From Pyxicephalus adspersus (lineage: Eukaryota > Chordata > Amphibia > Anura > Pyxicephalidae), in the NCBI RefSeq assembly GCF_032062135.1, contig NC_092866.1:22453230-22517229 (forward strand): 64,000 nt of DNA, written 5' to 3'. How positions within the stretch are numbered: position 1 is the first letter of the stretch; each line of letters starts with the position of its first letter. Positions 1 to 12,069 of this stretch are shown here, piece after piece. The notes below the pieces were generated by a model. That model made no database searches. It had not been told where the DNA came from and was given only the letters and a program-made list of their open reading frames with translations. Both the position numbers and the translations under genes were made by a program.

Positions 1-871
1 ACAGTTTGTCCATACAGGGCAAATTGACAGTCCTTCCCCCCTTCCAGCACAAATATTGCTTCTCTTCCTTTTTCTTACTTTCAAAAACTGTTTGCAATAA
101 ATATAATAGGTGCAGATACCTATGTGTACTTTTTATTGTCTTCTGAAATATTTAAACAATTAGTATCATCTATGTAAATTACTATATCTCTTTGCCTAAA
201 AAATGGGTGGGCAACCATTCACATTTTTTTGCCTTGTCTGTAGCAAACTTTTATATATATCATGTGATTGTGGCTTCTGTTGCAGGAGCAAAATGTGCAA
301 TATGTCAGTATTAGTAAGTAAAGGTGAGGTTTTTTTTTTATTTACTTCCACAAAACAAATAAGGGAATTTTTTTTCTTTTGTTTTTTTTCTAGGTTTTTT
401 GGTTCAAACTGTGCATATCAGTGAGGTTACAAACTAGGAAAGTGAATATAGGGTTTATTGCAAATAGAATCAAAATGCTTTGCAATTGATTAGCAGCTTA
501 GTCATTTGCTTCTGGAATGTTAGCTGTCCATTAACAGCTTAGTCTAGAATACCTGCCCATTTGTGGACAGGTGCACACGTACTGATAGTAGACAAACAGT
601 AACATTTAGGCTTTGTTCAGACTGGTGGTGAGGTTGAGGTTTGGTTACCGCTTCTCCATGTCAGTAAATAACTGCCTTTGGGGTGATGCTATATGTAGCT
701 TCTACCCATGGTGGCCCTATACAGAATTTTTGGGATGTGGCAGTGAGCGTCCCAGTCTGCAGATGCTGGCAGGAGCCAACAAATACTGCAAATCCTCATT
801 TACATTCAATTAATAGGACATTATCCAGCCTGTTTATCCTGACGTGGCCACATCCCTATTAAACATCAGAG
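1..871. other. Unassigned non-coding sequence
   Basis: AT-rich sequence with T-runs near 330-390. No repeat family, RNA gene or convincing exon was recognised. The short open frames here are rich in Phe from poly-T and look non-coding. Confidence 0.5.
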
Positions 872-1026
872 CATGGATTTGTGGAGTTCCTCCAATCAAT
901 GGGACTTTTAGGGCCAACAGCTTCAAATTTAGAAAAAATACTGTCTTATACTGATTATTAAATCAGTAAATTTTAAGCTGTTGGCCCTAAAAGTGCCATT
1001 GATTGGAGGAGCTCCACAAATCCATA
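872..1026. repeat. Foldback (near-perfect inverted repeat), MITE-like
   Basis: Bases 873-923 and 975-1025 are reverse complements at 49 of 51 positions, with mismatches near 887 and 903 on the left arm. They are separated by a 51-base AT-rich loop, and pairing can continue a few bases into the loop. Transcribed RNA would form a long hairpin. The structure resembles a short foldback MITE or a hairpin-RNA source. No target-site duplication was identified and no second copy was seen in this window. Confidence 0.85.
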
Positions 1027-2099
1027 TCCCATGTACATTTAACAAAAACCTCGATTCCAGCTCTCATATTAGTATTACTAAAGGTGTATTTTATATACAA
1101 ACACACAGAAAATTATTTTCTTTTGTAAATATGCAATAGTTACTTTTGGATTGAACAAATTGAATAGATTTCCTACTTCTATATTGCATTCAGGGTAATA
1201 TTTTTAAAATGCTGGTGACTGATGCATTGTTATATATAAATTTACAGTTTTTTTTCTAAAACTAAAACTTTTTTCAAGCATAGTTTGAGAATAAACTTCA
1301 CAAAGACATGGAAATTGAAGTTTGTAATGACATGTCAGACAGTCTTTTATAACAAGCTTTGGAATTTCACACCTCGGTGGAGGGGTGAACAGGGGCAGAG
1401 GGTCTCTATATTGTAATATCCGGTTACAAGGCTTATGTAAACTAATTCATGTCATAGAGGATCATCATTTAACTTTTCATGTGAATCAGTAGTCAGTAAT
1501 GATTTCCTATGTTATACAGGGCTGTAATGTACCCCAGGACAATAGGAGTCATATTTTTTGAACGTTTTTGTGTGCAACTTACAATAAATTCATGCATAGG
1601 TACAATCACTTTCTAACTTTTTGAAGCAGGATGTAAAACATTTATAGATTTTCAAGTTAAAACATTAACAAAATGGATGACTGCATTTTCTGGCTTGTAA
1701 AGAAATAAGGTGCAGCAATTTATAGCAACCACTCAGTTATCTGACTTCGGACTGAAATTTAAATGTGTGCTGTATCATGTCGTCACTGATCTTTGTACTG
1801 GTTTTATAAAAGAGCCCCTGGTCACACATGCATATGAGCATACACACATATTCAGTCATCATATATGGTACTAAAACTACCAAGCTTCAAACAAGAACAT
1901 TCCTGATGGTATTGTCACAAATGTGTCATCAGTGCAAAGGAAAAGGGGGTTAGAAAATAAATGATTTATAAGCTTGCCTGGAAATGACTACAGTAAAGTG
2001 ACAGGAGTTTTGAAAAACTGCTGGTTATGGGGCAATAAAATTGTGCAACAGTTTCTGCATGTTTATTTAAGTTATTAATTACAATTTGTTCTGTGGTCT
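1027..2099. other. Unassigned non-coding sequence
   Basis: AT-rich, no recognised repeat, RNA gene or exon. Confidence 0.5.
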
Positions 2100-2330
2100 G
2101 CTACTTAGAGCAGAACTAAAGTTAAAAGTAAAAAGAATTGCCAACAGGCAGATCCTTTATTGCAGAACTGACAGAAAGTGTCAACATAGACTTACCTGTC
2201 TAAAATTTACTCAGCTGTCCTCACTCCATTGCGGGCATGAGCACCTTCACCCGGTCCTCTTCAGGGTTTTGGATCTTCAACTATCTTGATTGGCTACAAA
2301 AATTAATTAATTCCCAGCAGCCAGGAATAT
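2100..2330 (+). mobile_element. Family B-like MITE, degraded
   Basis: The left part (GAGCAGAACTAAAG near 2107) resembles the family B/A terminus (TTAAAGCAGAAYTAAA). The block around 2276-2293 matches the internal family B motif CATCTTGATTGGCC seen at 8513-8530 and 39793-39807. The right end was not located. It is probably an old, partial copy. Confidence 0.35.
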
Positions 2331-4115
2331 GCCAGGAGTCGTGCATGCATTTTTTGGTTGATCCTGTGCTCTGTCCCTCTCATTATTTGTAAGCAAAAAA
2401 AAAAAAGTTTTCACCATAAAAATGGTTGCATGGCATTTTGTAGGACATGTTTGCTGGTGGTGGCAAAAGTGGCCCTCATGTGTATCATGTGTAGTATGTG
2501 TTGCAGTGGCAACTGAAGACTCAATCAAAGGAGAAGCACAATGGTTCTGGTAAGTGCCCCTTTGAACTTTCTCTGGTGGTCGCCAGGTCCCCAATGTTAC
2601 GCTGGGAGTGCTGCCAGTAGAAGGCTATAGACTACTAATTTGGCAGCACACCATACACCAGGAAAACTAGATTTTGCCATAAAGGGGGTGCAATGTAGGA
2701 ATGTTGAGATGGTTCTGTTGGAAAGGGGGATGGTTCAGAGGTGAAGTACAGTAATGAAAGAGGATGCAGAGGGATTGTAAAGGTAGAAGAGATGAGCAGT
2801 AGTGTAAAGGAGTATAGATAAGCTGTGTATACATATTATATATTTTATATCTATACAGGCCACTGGCCTTCCTTTTTTTCTTTGGGGGAAGGGCAAGGGA
2901 AAAGAGGGGTGCCAAAAGAATGTCTGACCAAAATGGTCAGTAACAGTCCTGCTCTTTATTATTACATTTTAATTTTCCCCTAGCTGCTGCACAAGGGTAT
3001 GTAAGGAGAGGGATGCAGAAACAAACCAGAGGGGTGCAGAAGAAAGACCAGCACAGCCAGCAATTATTTACTTTTAAGACAGAATAGGTCTATTATGTAA
3101 GAAGAGTGGAGCAGCTATGGGTCCATAGTCATGTCACTAATTGTCCATCAGAGGAACTCACAATCTAACATCCCTTACCCTAGTCATATGTCATTAAGAC
3201 AGTCTAAGACCAAGTTAATGTTAAGGACCTTCTCTGGCAATGTTTAGATATCAGTTTGCCTTGTTCTCCTGGTGCTTATCCACTTTAGAGCAAAGACCGG
3301 CTAGGTCAGTTGTAAAAATCAAAGTCAATGTTACTGGTAAGGTTCTTCTCAGCGTGGATAGAGCACAATAGGAATATTTTGCTTGCTGTGTAGTGCATTT
3401 AGGTAAATGCTACAGTAGAGCTCCTTAAAAAGTACACTTTGTCAATAAAGTTGTGAACATACCAGGGTATCGCAAACACTTGCATAAGATAAAATCTTCT
3501 CCTGGATAACAAAAAAAGTGCTGGTAAAACTTTATGAAACTATTTATTTATTTATCTGCTTTTCTTTTAATTCATGTATTACAGTAGAAGATTATTTAGT
3601 GACTGCAATCAATTCTACACCCACAAATCTGAGGTTAGGGGAGCTGAAATGTTTTTTTTTTTTATTTTGCAGCTCATAATTAGAAGCTTTGTCATGCAGA
3701 CTCATGGATGTAGATGGATATAGAAGAAAATACCATGGCATTATTCACTGACCATGTGAAAATCCTTTGACAAAAGTGTCTCTCAGGTCTGAAAATATTA
3801 GTCTGAGATAAACATTCCTTTGCAATGATTCATCTTGTCATTGTATAATAGAAATCAAGTCCCTTTTACAGGGCAAAGCTGATTCGCAAACATGAGCTGA
3901 GGTTAATTACAGGAAGGACATTCATGGCAGTAGTCACAAAACAATTCCTGTATTTCTGTGACTTTTTTCTCTGTCTCCTACGGATGTTGGTTTTAGGTCG
4001 CACAAAGGTACGAAAGTGAAAAATATTAGTCTATGATAAAATTCCCATACAACTTTTTTCTACTGTTGGATAACAAAAGTAACAGAGTTTACACTGTACA
4101 GTTAGTAAAGGTTGG

Positions 4116-4118
<3 letters not shown>
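2331..4118. other. Unassigned non-coding sequence
   Basis: No recognised element. Open frames on the minus strand near 2307-2594 and 2667-2915 have no similarity that I recognise and no typical coding composition. Confidence 0.45.

Positions 4119-4188
<70 letters not shown>
4119..4188. repeat. Compound microsatellite (TA)n(GA)n
   Basis: An uninterrupted TA run (4119-4152) passes directly into a GA run (4153-4188). The 62-codon open frame across it (YIYIYI then REREREⁿ) is a product of the repeat and not a gene. Confidence 0.98.
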
Positions 4189-4191
<3 letters not shown>

Positions 4192-4242
4192 GTGATGTAA
4201 AGATACACAAATGTACATTTAAAGTGGTTATTAATAATAGTA

Positions 4243-4751
4243 TTAAAGCGGATATAAACTTAATTTTTTCTTTGCATGAAAGGGTAAATGACCCTTTTAC
4301 ATAAAGTAAAAATATTGTTCTTTTCTATTACCTGCAACACCCTTTATTTAAAAAAAAAAGGGCAAATAACCTCCCCTTTCTGTCTTGATTGCAGTGGCAA
4401 AGCCTCCCAGGACACATATGTCACACATCCTAGGAAGCTCTTGGTTGCCTGATCTCAGGCATCTGCTGAATGGGGATTTTCCTTCCCTGGGGGGATGGAT
4501 CTCACGCTTGCGCAGTAAGATGAGCACTATTTTTCTCCCTTTTACAGTGGGTTACAACACCCGTTCTTGCACCTGCGCAGTGTGAGATTGGGTGACATAT
4601 CCAAAGGAGAGAAGAAGAGGATTGAAGCTCCTGGCGCTTCCTCGAAAAATAAATCCAGAAAGAATTTAAGAAAAGCTACAGTGCAATCCAGGGATCTGCG
4701 GGAATAAAGATGTGTGTGTTTTTTTTTTTTAGTAGTTCAGTTCCGCTTTTA
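4243..4751 (+). mobile_element. Family A MITE copy 1 (TTAA-type, T2/Kolobok-like)
   Basis: The left end TTAAAGCGGATATAAAC at 4243 matches the inverted right end (TTCCGCTTTTATAA near 4741). A subterminal hairpin lies around 4265-4310 (ATGAAAGGGT / ACCCTTTTACAT). The interior has the family A landmarks: CTCCCAGGACAC, TGCGCAGT and GGGATCTGCGGG. TTAA targets with TTAAAG termini are typical of Xenopus T2-type MITEs, so placement there is inference. No coding capacity is seen, so it would be mobilised in trans. The right TTAA is mutated, which suggests age. Confidence 0.8.
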
Positions 4752-4892
4752 TAATATTAATAATAATAATTCTGTGCTACTGGACCTTTTGCATTGTAGG
4801 GAATACATAACAGCATTTATTACAGTTACACTACAGAGGTATAACAAAAACCCTTACCATGTAATTCATGCTCAGTATTCAGTGATGAGTAC

Positions 4893-5446
4893 TAGGGATG
4901 AGCGACCGAAATTTGTAATTTCGATCTAGCGGCGAATCGGTCCTTTCAGAACATGTAAGCGAGAACGACCTTGTGATTCGGCACAAGGTTGTGTTCTCGC
5001 TAAATTTAGAGTTCATCTGAGTTCGCCTTCAGCCACAGCTTATTGGACGCACCCGAGTGCCTCCAATCAGCTGTGACCACAGGTTCCCACAGTCCCTGGA
5101 CTGTACTTATCAATAACTGAATGAACTCAGATGAACTCTCAATGGAGAATCTCCATCTGAGTTTGCCTGCAGTCACTGCTGATTGGAGGCAACTGCATGC
5201 CTCCAGTCAGCTGTGACCACAGGTTCCCACAGTCCCTGGGCTGTACTTATCAATAAGTACAGTCCAGTGACCGTGGGAACCTGCGCTCAGATGAACTCTC
5301 CATGGAGAATCTCTACCTGCGAGCCTCCAATCAGCTGTTAGCGCAGGTTAGAATTCGCAAAATCAGTTTGCTGAAATTGCGCTGAACCCATCGCAAGTTC
5401 AGGGAAGTTTTCGCAAGACTGTCAGAGGCCTTCTCGCTCATCCTTA
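4893..5446 (+). mobile_element. Family C hAT-type MITE copy 1, perfect 8-bp TSD
   Basis: The element begins TAGGGATGAGCGA and ends with the inverted complement (TCGCTCATCCTTA). It is flanked by identical 8-mers ATGAGTAC at 4885-4892 and 5447-5454, the TSD length of the hAT superfamily. The interior holds a direct repeat of about 57 bp with a 140-bp period (5060 and 5200, CCTCCARTCAGCTGTGACC) and an inverted partial copy near 5254-5283. No transposase is present. Confidence 0.9.
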
Positions 5447-5454
5447 ATGAGTAC

Positions 5455-7773
5455 ATATGATGTTATATCCTTAAACATCCTATTGTGGCTTCTGTCTTGT
5501 TACTAAAAATTGAGTAGAGCAAATGTTAGAAGTAGCATCAATGGGTAATGGGGACAGGGGATAGTCTTTGTGTAATAACAAACAATAATCAGGAAATAAT
5601 CTTTAAACAGCACTAAAATATGAAATGTGCTTTTTCATTCTCATGTAAAAAGAACTTTGAGTTTATAAACTTGAATTCATAAATTACATAATCCATATCT
5701 ACTTTATTAATGATATATTGGCAATAACATTTTTATTATGTAAATGTAATCTGCCTGTGGTCTCTTAGAATATAAATCCATTTCCTTCTTTCATTATATG
5801 ACAATATATTTCCTGGAACAGAATTCAATATATGGTAATGATGCATAGATTTAAAGCACTGACCAAGAGCAAAAGGTTAATTATTTTTATCTCTTTAATG
5901 AAGCATGGTAAATAAAAATATGAAAAATGATATGTTTATTGACTGTCAACATTGGAGACTATACTATAAACTATTAACTGAGAAACGTAAACTAAAATTA
6001 ATGAGCCATTAATGAAAACTAAAATAAAGAATAAAATAATAATTAAAGTAAGTTCTTGCAAATTTTTATGTTTATTTGTGTAATATATTCAATTTATTAT
6101 GTGTGGGTAAAAGCAATGATGCTAGATTCGTTGTTATTAACATGATACTAGACAAGCAGACCTAGGTTTTCTTTAAACACTAAAAATGCAAAATCTAATA
6201 TTTAATAAGGTTTAGTTTTCTATTTAGTCATTTGGTCTTTGAAATGATTTTTTAGACTGGAGGAACTTTTGTACCGCTATACACAAACATTAGATGCATA
6301 CAACAATTTTTGGAGGTATGGTCAATTAAACTCTGGAAGGGCTGAACATGCAAGCCTATACCTAGATTTGAACATTCATCTCCTGGGCCAAGCTTGAAAA
6401 AAATGTGCAGGCACAACAGAAGTAGTTACATAATAACATAAATAGGTGGATCTAGTATAAAAGGACAGGAATTTTTTTAATGAAAGATAACAATTGGAAC
6501 CTTCAGGGACAGCACCCAGTGGTAGGGAACCTGTACTGTATCTAAATATAAACTTTCAGTGCTCATGAACATTCTCTGAATCATTAGTGAATTACCTGTT
6601 ATTTATTCATCCCTACGTAACTTCTTTCCTACTATACAAAATAAAGAAAAATAAAGAATTTCATTATGGTTGTACAAAGCTCAAACATAGCCAGTTGTAT
6701 AGATTACTCTGTACAATCCATTGGGTAGAGAAGTGGTATGGGTTTTTTTAAAAATTACGTCAGGGGATCAGAGAGGTGTCAATTCGCGGTAGGTATGAAA
6801 TGTAAAGTCCCTACCTATAATCCCAGAAGCTTCCTAGGGCTTTCTGCCAAGACTCATATCCAGGTTGTTTTAGTTACAACACTTCCAGGTAGGGATTAAG
6901 CTTTCCAATCCCTTACACACATTCCAATTTTGCCATTTCTGTGATAGACAGCCTCAAAGGCCAAAAAGAATGCATAGGATACAGAAAAGAGCAGGCAAGC
7001 CCCCAGAATGCAAAATCCTGCAACAACAGAAGGTTTTGGAAGGTAAGTGCAGGCTTGTATTATATGGAGGGACGGGTGATTTGCTTCTTAACAGACTCTG
7101 TAAAAAACCTTCATAAAAAGTTCAAAATACATTTTTTTCTGATTAAGGCCAGACTAGTGGGATGCAAACTAATATATGACTAAGAAAATCAATTTTTGCA
7201 AGCAAGTAAGAATAGGCAGAAAGTCTAGTTTATTTGTTCCAAGTTGGGGAAAAACGGTAATCATTCGTGATCTCAAGTAAACTGGTAAAGTAATCCAAGC
7301 AACCACTTCTCATTCTCATCTTACAGAGTGTTAGCAGATCATCCTCTAAGCAGCTGGGACTTGGGTGTCAGAATCCCCCCATCAGTGATATCAGCTACTT
7401 TTCCCACTGAGAAACCTAAAAAGATTGAAATATTTGTTGTTTGAAGATTATCTCCTAAGAGGGCATTCCAACATATAAGACCTAGTGGTCTAAAAAGAAT
7501 TATTCTCTCTGGATCTTGACAAGCCAATAGAGGACACCAAGGGGGTGGAAAAGACAAACAGTATTATAAGAAGGGGCTCTGCCACTCATAATTAATCATA
7601 ATTAATCATGTTTTAATAGGCCACTATAATGTTGTAAATAAAGATTCAGCTCACTTGATTTTATATCACTTCATCTTGATGGGTGGTAAACTAACATATA
7701 TGGACCAAAATACAAAATAATATCCCAATATTTTTGTGTGTCCTAATTTTTTGGGGAAACAGACTTACTAGAA
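5455..7773. other. Unassigned AT-rich sequence
   Basis: No clear repeat or gene. A minus-strand frame at 7339-7557 has a faint look of a retrotransposon C-terminal region (LLACQDPERIILF, ITDGGILTPKSQLL), but I could not place it in a family. A weak inverted repeat (CCCTACCT near 6812, AGGTAGGG near 6887) is also seen. Confidence 0.4.
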
Positions 7774-8260
7774 CAGGGGCGTCAAAGTCTGGCCTGGGGA
7801 CCAAATCTGGCCCTCAAGGTCCTTTTTTTTGGCCCCTCAAAGAATTCCGAAAATTAACTACATTTGGCCTGCCCGCCCGCGTTACCACCTTACATCATCA
7901 TTTTCAATACATGCAATACATAGACATTATTCCTGTACACCCATCATGTGACACAAAGCCTAGGCAATGATCACATGGTGCCTGACTACCAGGGGCATTG
8001 TGTTTGTTTAAATCTATTGGAGACTGCATAGTGTAATTTTTAGTGTCAGACAAATGTGAGAGGATGAACAACACACAGCCTGCATAGATAGATAGAAATT
8101 AGTCTTTTCAACCCTAAAGTGTGTGTAGAGGGGTTTGTTTTGTTAGTTATGGATGAAGTAGTAAACGTCCTCAATTTTTTCAATAAATTTCAAGTTTGGC
8201 CCCTGACTTGGTCTAAGTTTTTAATTTTGGCCCCCTGTGTATTTGAGATTGACACCCCTG
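7774..8260 (+). mobile_element. Family G hAT-type MITE copy 1
   Basis: The left terminus CAGGGGCGTCAAAGTC and right terminus (GATTGACACCCCTG) are inverted repeats of the classic hAT form CAGGGGTGTCAA. Flanking 8-mers TACTAGAA (7766-7773) and TATTAGCA (8261-8268) agree at 6 of 8, an aged hAT TSD. The internal frames have no transposase similarity. A second, inverted and 3'-truncated copy lies at 40338-40777. Confidence 0.85.
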
Positions 8261-8473
8261 TATTAGCAATTATTATTACTATTGCACGTTATTTATACAT
8301 TATGCTGTACATTGAATAGACTGAATAGAGAATAAAAGCTTCAACAATTGCTGTAGCCACTAGAATTAAAAATAACATATCAAAATATAATATACAATAT
8401 ATCAAAACATAAATCTAAATATTCTATCACAGCATATACTTTGTTTATTTGGGAAAAATAGATGGTCTGTGAC

Positions 8474-8724
8474 TTAAGTCCTAAAGTCTTCTTCCTCTTC
8501 GAGATGAACTTCAGCCATTTTGATTGGCCATGCCGGGATAACATATCTCCCAGACAGGCACGTGGGAGTTCATTCATCCCGTCACATGACAGGGAAGTCG
8601 GGAATGGCTTTTTTCTGGCAACCAAAGCTAATGCTGTGCATGCGCAGCTCAGGTTTTTGCCAGAAACCCAGTGCAATCATGCATAATGTGCATTATTAGA
8701 GAAAGAACATTGCAAGGGACTTAA
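8474..8724 (+). mobile_element. Family B MITE copy 1 (TTAA-type)
   Basis: The element is bounded by TTAA at 8474 and 8721. Its left end TTAAGTCC and inverted right end TTAAGTCCCTTG are complementary. The interior shares the CAGCCATYTTGATTGGCC block, CCCACAGGY and the TGCAATCAT segment with the copy at 39705-40005. Its right TTAA doubles as the left TTAA of the next family A element, so the two elements abut. The 98- and 74-codon frames across it are incidental. Confidence 0.75.
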
Positions 8725-9236
8725 AGTGGAACCTCTTTCTCCTCTTTAACCTGTAGGGAAGACAACGGTTTTATTTAAAGTAAAAATTTTGTTTGTTAGC
8801 GTTTTTTGAAGTGCAAACCTTTTTTTAAAAAAAAAAGGTGCAGCACCGCTCTCCTAATTCTTGATTACCTGGGCGATCATGAATGAATGGAGCGCACAGC
8901 CTCCTGAGATACTTACGTCATGCATCCCGGTAGGCTCTCGCCTGCTCCTTCTGCACATGCCCAAGCATCTTGAGCCCTTTCATCAATAGGGAATAAAGTT
9001 AACACGCATGCGCAATGAGATTGTTTTTTCCCAAACTATGACACCCCCATCCCGCGCCTGCACAGTGCAAGATCAGGTGACTAAGGAAAAAGAACGCAGA
9101 AGAAGTTAGGAGAAGATGGGGGCCTGGGGCTGAAGACAGATACCGGGACGGTGTTTGACCCGATGGATGAAACCTCCTGACGGATAGACTGCTCTGTGGG
9201 ATTAAAGGTAAGTGTGCTTTTTTTGTTTTGCTTTAA
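8721..9236 (+). mobile_element. Family A MITE copy 2
   Basis: It begins TTAAAGTGGAACC at 8721 and ends with TTGCTTTAA at 9236. The interior carries CTCCTGAGATACTTACGTCATGC, the two CGCATGCGCAATGAGAT-type blocks and GACCCGATGGATGAAACCTC, as in the copy at 59451. It is a full-length non-autonomous element immediately downstream of a family B copy and shares that copy's TTAA site. Confidence 0.85.
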
Positions 9237-9239
9237 GTC

Positions 9240-10301
9240 AATAATGATAAAATAATATGCAGTCCAGTGTTTGACCATCTCAAAATGTTTCACCTATCCT
9301 CACTTAACTAAATGCTACAAATACTTTAGTTTTTTGTTTTTTACGTTATGTTGCCTTTAAAAATAAACGTATTTTACAACAAACATGATCGAGCATTGCT
9401 ATATCTAAACAAAAAAAGTTGAGAAGGGATAGAAATGTGGAGGATAGGTGAGGACATTTCACTCTGTCACAGAAATAAATGGATACTATGTATCATCACA
9501 GGAATCTACACACAGTGGGACTTATTCTGAAGATGGAATATACTGACGTTAATCTGCCTTTGATTTGACAGAAGATGTCTTACAACCAGAAGAACAACTG
9601 TGATAAGAAGTGAAGGATGACATGTGTGACAATCCTGGTATCAGATTACAGACCTTCTACAAAGTCAAATGAATGCTCGGCTTGCTGGTGACATCACGCA
9701 GCAGTCACAAAGAGAATTGAAATTTCTTCTGCAGGCAAGAAGACACAAAACCTTTGCGAGTTATCACATAAAATGCATCAAAAGGCACGCAGGCTGGACA
9801 ATGGAGGCCTAATATTAATGTCAATATAGTTTACAAGGTCTTTATATGGATATTGGCTGGAACTCAGAGATTACACGTGGACAAAGAATAAGAAAAAACA
9901 TCTCATATTGTTTGCCTAGAACAAGAAACACATAGACATAAATAGTGGGGTTGTGAAGAGATCGTACATTATTTGAATTACAAAGAGAGTCGCTGATTTA
10001 CGAAGGGTTAACGAAGGCTAGTGGAGCTAAAGTGTAAAATGTCTTTTAACATGGACAGGCAATTATTTATTTTGCAAATACAATAAGCTTTTATTTCATT
10101 CAAAAGGAATGAAGAAATAAAATAGTTTTTTTTTTTTTTATTTAAGACAAATGGTTCTGTTCAGGGGACATTAGGAAAAAAAGATTGTAGTTTTGTTATT
10201 TGATAATTTGTTATTGTGAAATAGAGTTTCTGTTCTTTTAGGAGACAAAGTATTTAAAAAGTATGATACTGCCAAGTGAACATAAATATTGATACATTTT
10301 T
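9240..10301. other. Unassigned sequence
   Basis: No recognised element. 9460-9870 is less AT-rich than its surroundings and has no simple repeats. It has stops in all frames, so if transcribed it would be non-coding. Confidence 0.4.
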
Positions 10302-10837
10302 GGGGGCAGCACGGTGGCTCAGTGGTAAGCACTCTGACCTTTCAAGCACTAGGTCTCAGGTTCAAATTTTGGCCTTGACACTATCTGCATGGAGTTTGCA
10401 GGTTCTCCCCATGTTTGCGTGGGTTTCCTCTGGGTACTCTGGTTTTCGCAATCCCAAAAACATGCAGTTAGGTTAATTGGCTTCCCCTCTCAAAATGACC
10501 TTAGATTATCTTGTTACCACTGTGTCCGTTACAGAAAAACTGCAAATCTATAACTTCATAATTTGCTACAGGGGGTATTTTCTTACTTTGTAGAAATATT
10601 CTTCCACATCCTATTGTGTCTACAGGGCAGGAAGTTTCTTCCCACATTCCAAAAACATGCATTAGGTTAATAGGCTTCCCTTCAAAACTAACCTTAGATT
10701 GTAATAAAGACATATGACTATGGCAGGGACATTAGATTGTGAGCTCCTTTGAGGGACAGATAGTGATATGACTGTGGACTTTGATTAGTGCTTCATAATA
10801 TGTTGGCGCTATATAAATACTGTATAATAATAATAAT
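10302..10837 (+). mobile_element. tRNA-derived SINE, rearranged long copy
   Basis: The head GGCAGCACGGTGGCTCAGTGG has a pol III A box (TGGCTCAGTGG, 10315-10325) and a degenerate B box (GGTTCAAAT, 10359-10367). The tail GGCGCTATATAAATACTG runs into (ATA)n. The middle is duplicated: 10455-10500 (AAAACATGCAGTTAGGTTAA... GACCTTAGATT) recurs at 10650-10700, separated by about 150 bp of unrelated sequence. This suggests an internal insertion or a recombinant of two copies. The B box is too decayed for strong pol III activity. Confidence 0.88.
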
Positions 10838-11460
10838 TTTGGGCCTATTCGAAACTTGGTGCATTGTTTGAACCCACACATGTTTACACACTTGTTTTGG
10901 GCTGGCGACTAATTAAAACATAAAAAAAGTTCCAGGGAATTCACTGTTTTTGGTAATTTTGTGCCAGTATTATACTGGTACATTATTATACACTGGAAAC
11001 ATGCATTGGAGTTGCATTGTAAAAAAAATGGAACTACAAGAATTAATTTACATGTACAGGTAAGTTACATGTGGTTCGTTAATTACTGCAACTCACTGCA
11101 CTGGAAGGCTGTGACCTGCTAAGGTGCTATTAAACTTGAAATTTACAGAATAGTTTACTGTAGATTTTATTTGGGTTCATTGCAATGGGATCGCATACAC
11201 ACATTAAAGTACATTTAATGCCCTGAAATTCACAAAAAAAAGTGCATGTGGCATTTTTGGCATAGCCAGAAAAGAATCTCAAAAAAGATATGGCTGAATA
11301 AAATAATAACAATATAGAAAAACCTTTCTCCTAAAAAATCCTTTACGTTGCTTTGAGATGTATTTAATTACTATGTGTATGACACATTTTTTTATATTGC
11401 ATGGGGGGATGCAACTGTCTCACAGAGTAACTAAAACAGTTTTCTATTGTGACAAAAATA
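10838..11460. other. Unassigned AT-rich sequence
   Basis: No gene or repeat recognised. Confidence 0.45.
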
Positions 11461-11993
11461 GACTTTGCGTCATAATGAATTTAAATATTATTTAAAGCTA
11501 AGCTACTTGAAAAATTAAAATTACCAATACCTGATAAAATTAGAGCCTGTACTTGAAGAACAGAGTGTCTTAAGAGTAGAGGCTTTACGAAACCAGTGCC
11601 AGGAATAGTAGGACGTCTTCAGGAGAGAAGAATTGAAAGTGCTTCTTAATAGTGCCCTGGCAAAAACAAGAATTTAGGGCAGGGGGAACCCACTGTAAAT
11701 TTATATTTTTAATTTGGGTTCTGCTGTACACGCTGCTAGGACTGAGAACAACCAATGAATGCCAGAGTAACAACTATTTGTCCTATATATAGTCCTGGCT
11801 CCATCTTGTTCTTGGCCAAATGTTCTCCTGGTATTGTTCCTGGTAAAACCGAAAAAAATGTATTACTAAAAAAAATATAGCCAATCTTATCTAAAGGGAA
11901 TAAATGTCGTAACTATTATTGAATTAATTCAAGTGTTCATTTCTGTAATAAGTAGTTTTAAAATCCTATTGCTATATATTTACTAAAATGTAT
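11461..11993 (+). repeat. Dispersed duplication, copy 1
   Basis: This segment recurs at 13781-14224 with high identity. Both copies start abruptly at GACTTTGCGTCATAATG. It contains a CCAAT motif (11752-11756) and a TATA-like CTATATATAG (11783-11792) about 27 bp apart, both kept in the other copy. This copy has about 85 bp (11500-11584) that the other lacks. It may be an unnamed repeat family or a one-off copied segment. No protein is evident. Confidence 0.85.
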
Positions 11994-12034
11994 ATAATAA
12001 AAATTAGTTTATTCAAATCATCTTAGTTTGAACA

Positions 12035-12069
12035 GTTAGTTCTAACTTAGTTAGTTAGTTAGTTAGTTT
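12035..12069. repeat. (TTAG)n microsatellite
   Basis: Five or more TTAG units run from about 12045, preceded by imperfect units from 12035. Confidence 0.9.

Noticed and set aside
4116..4304. Small protein with YI and RE repeats
   Set aside because: It is a translation of a TA/GA microsatellite.
7339..7557. L1/Tx1-type reverse transcriptase C-terminus on the minus strand
   Set aside because: There is only a vague resemblance in GGILTPKSQLL and no catalytic motif, so it is not enough to call.
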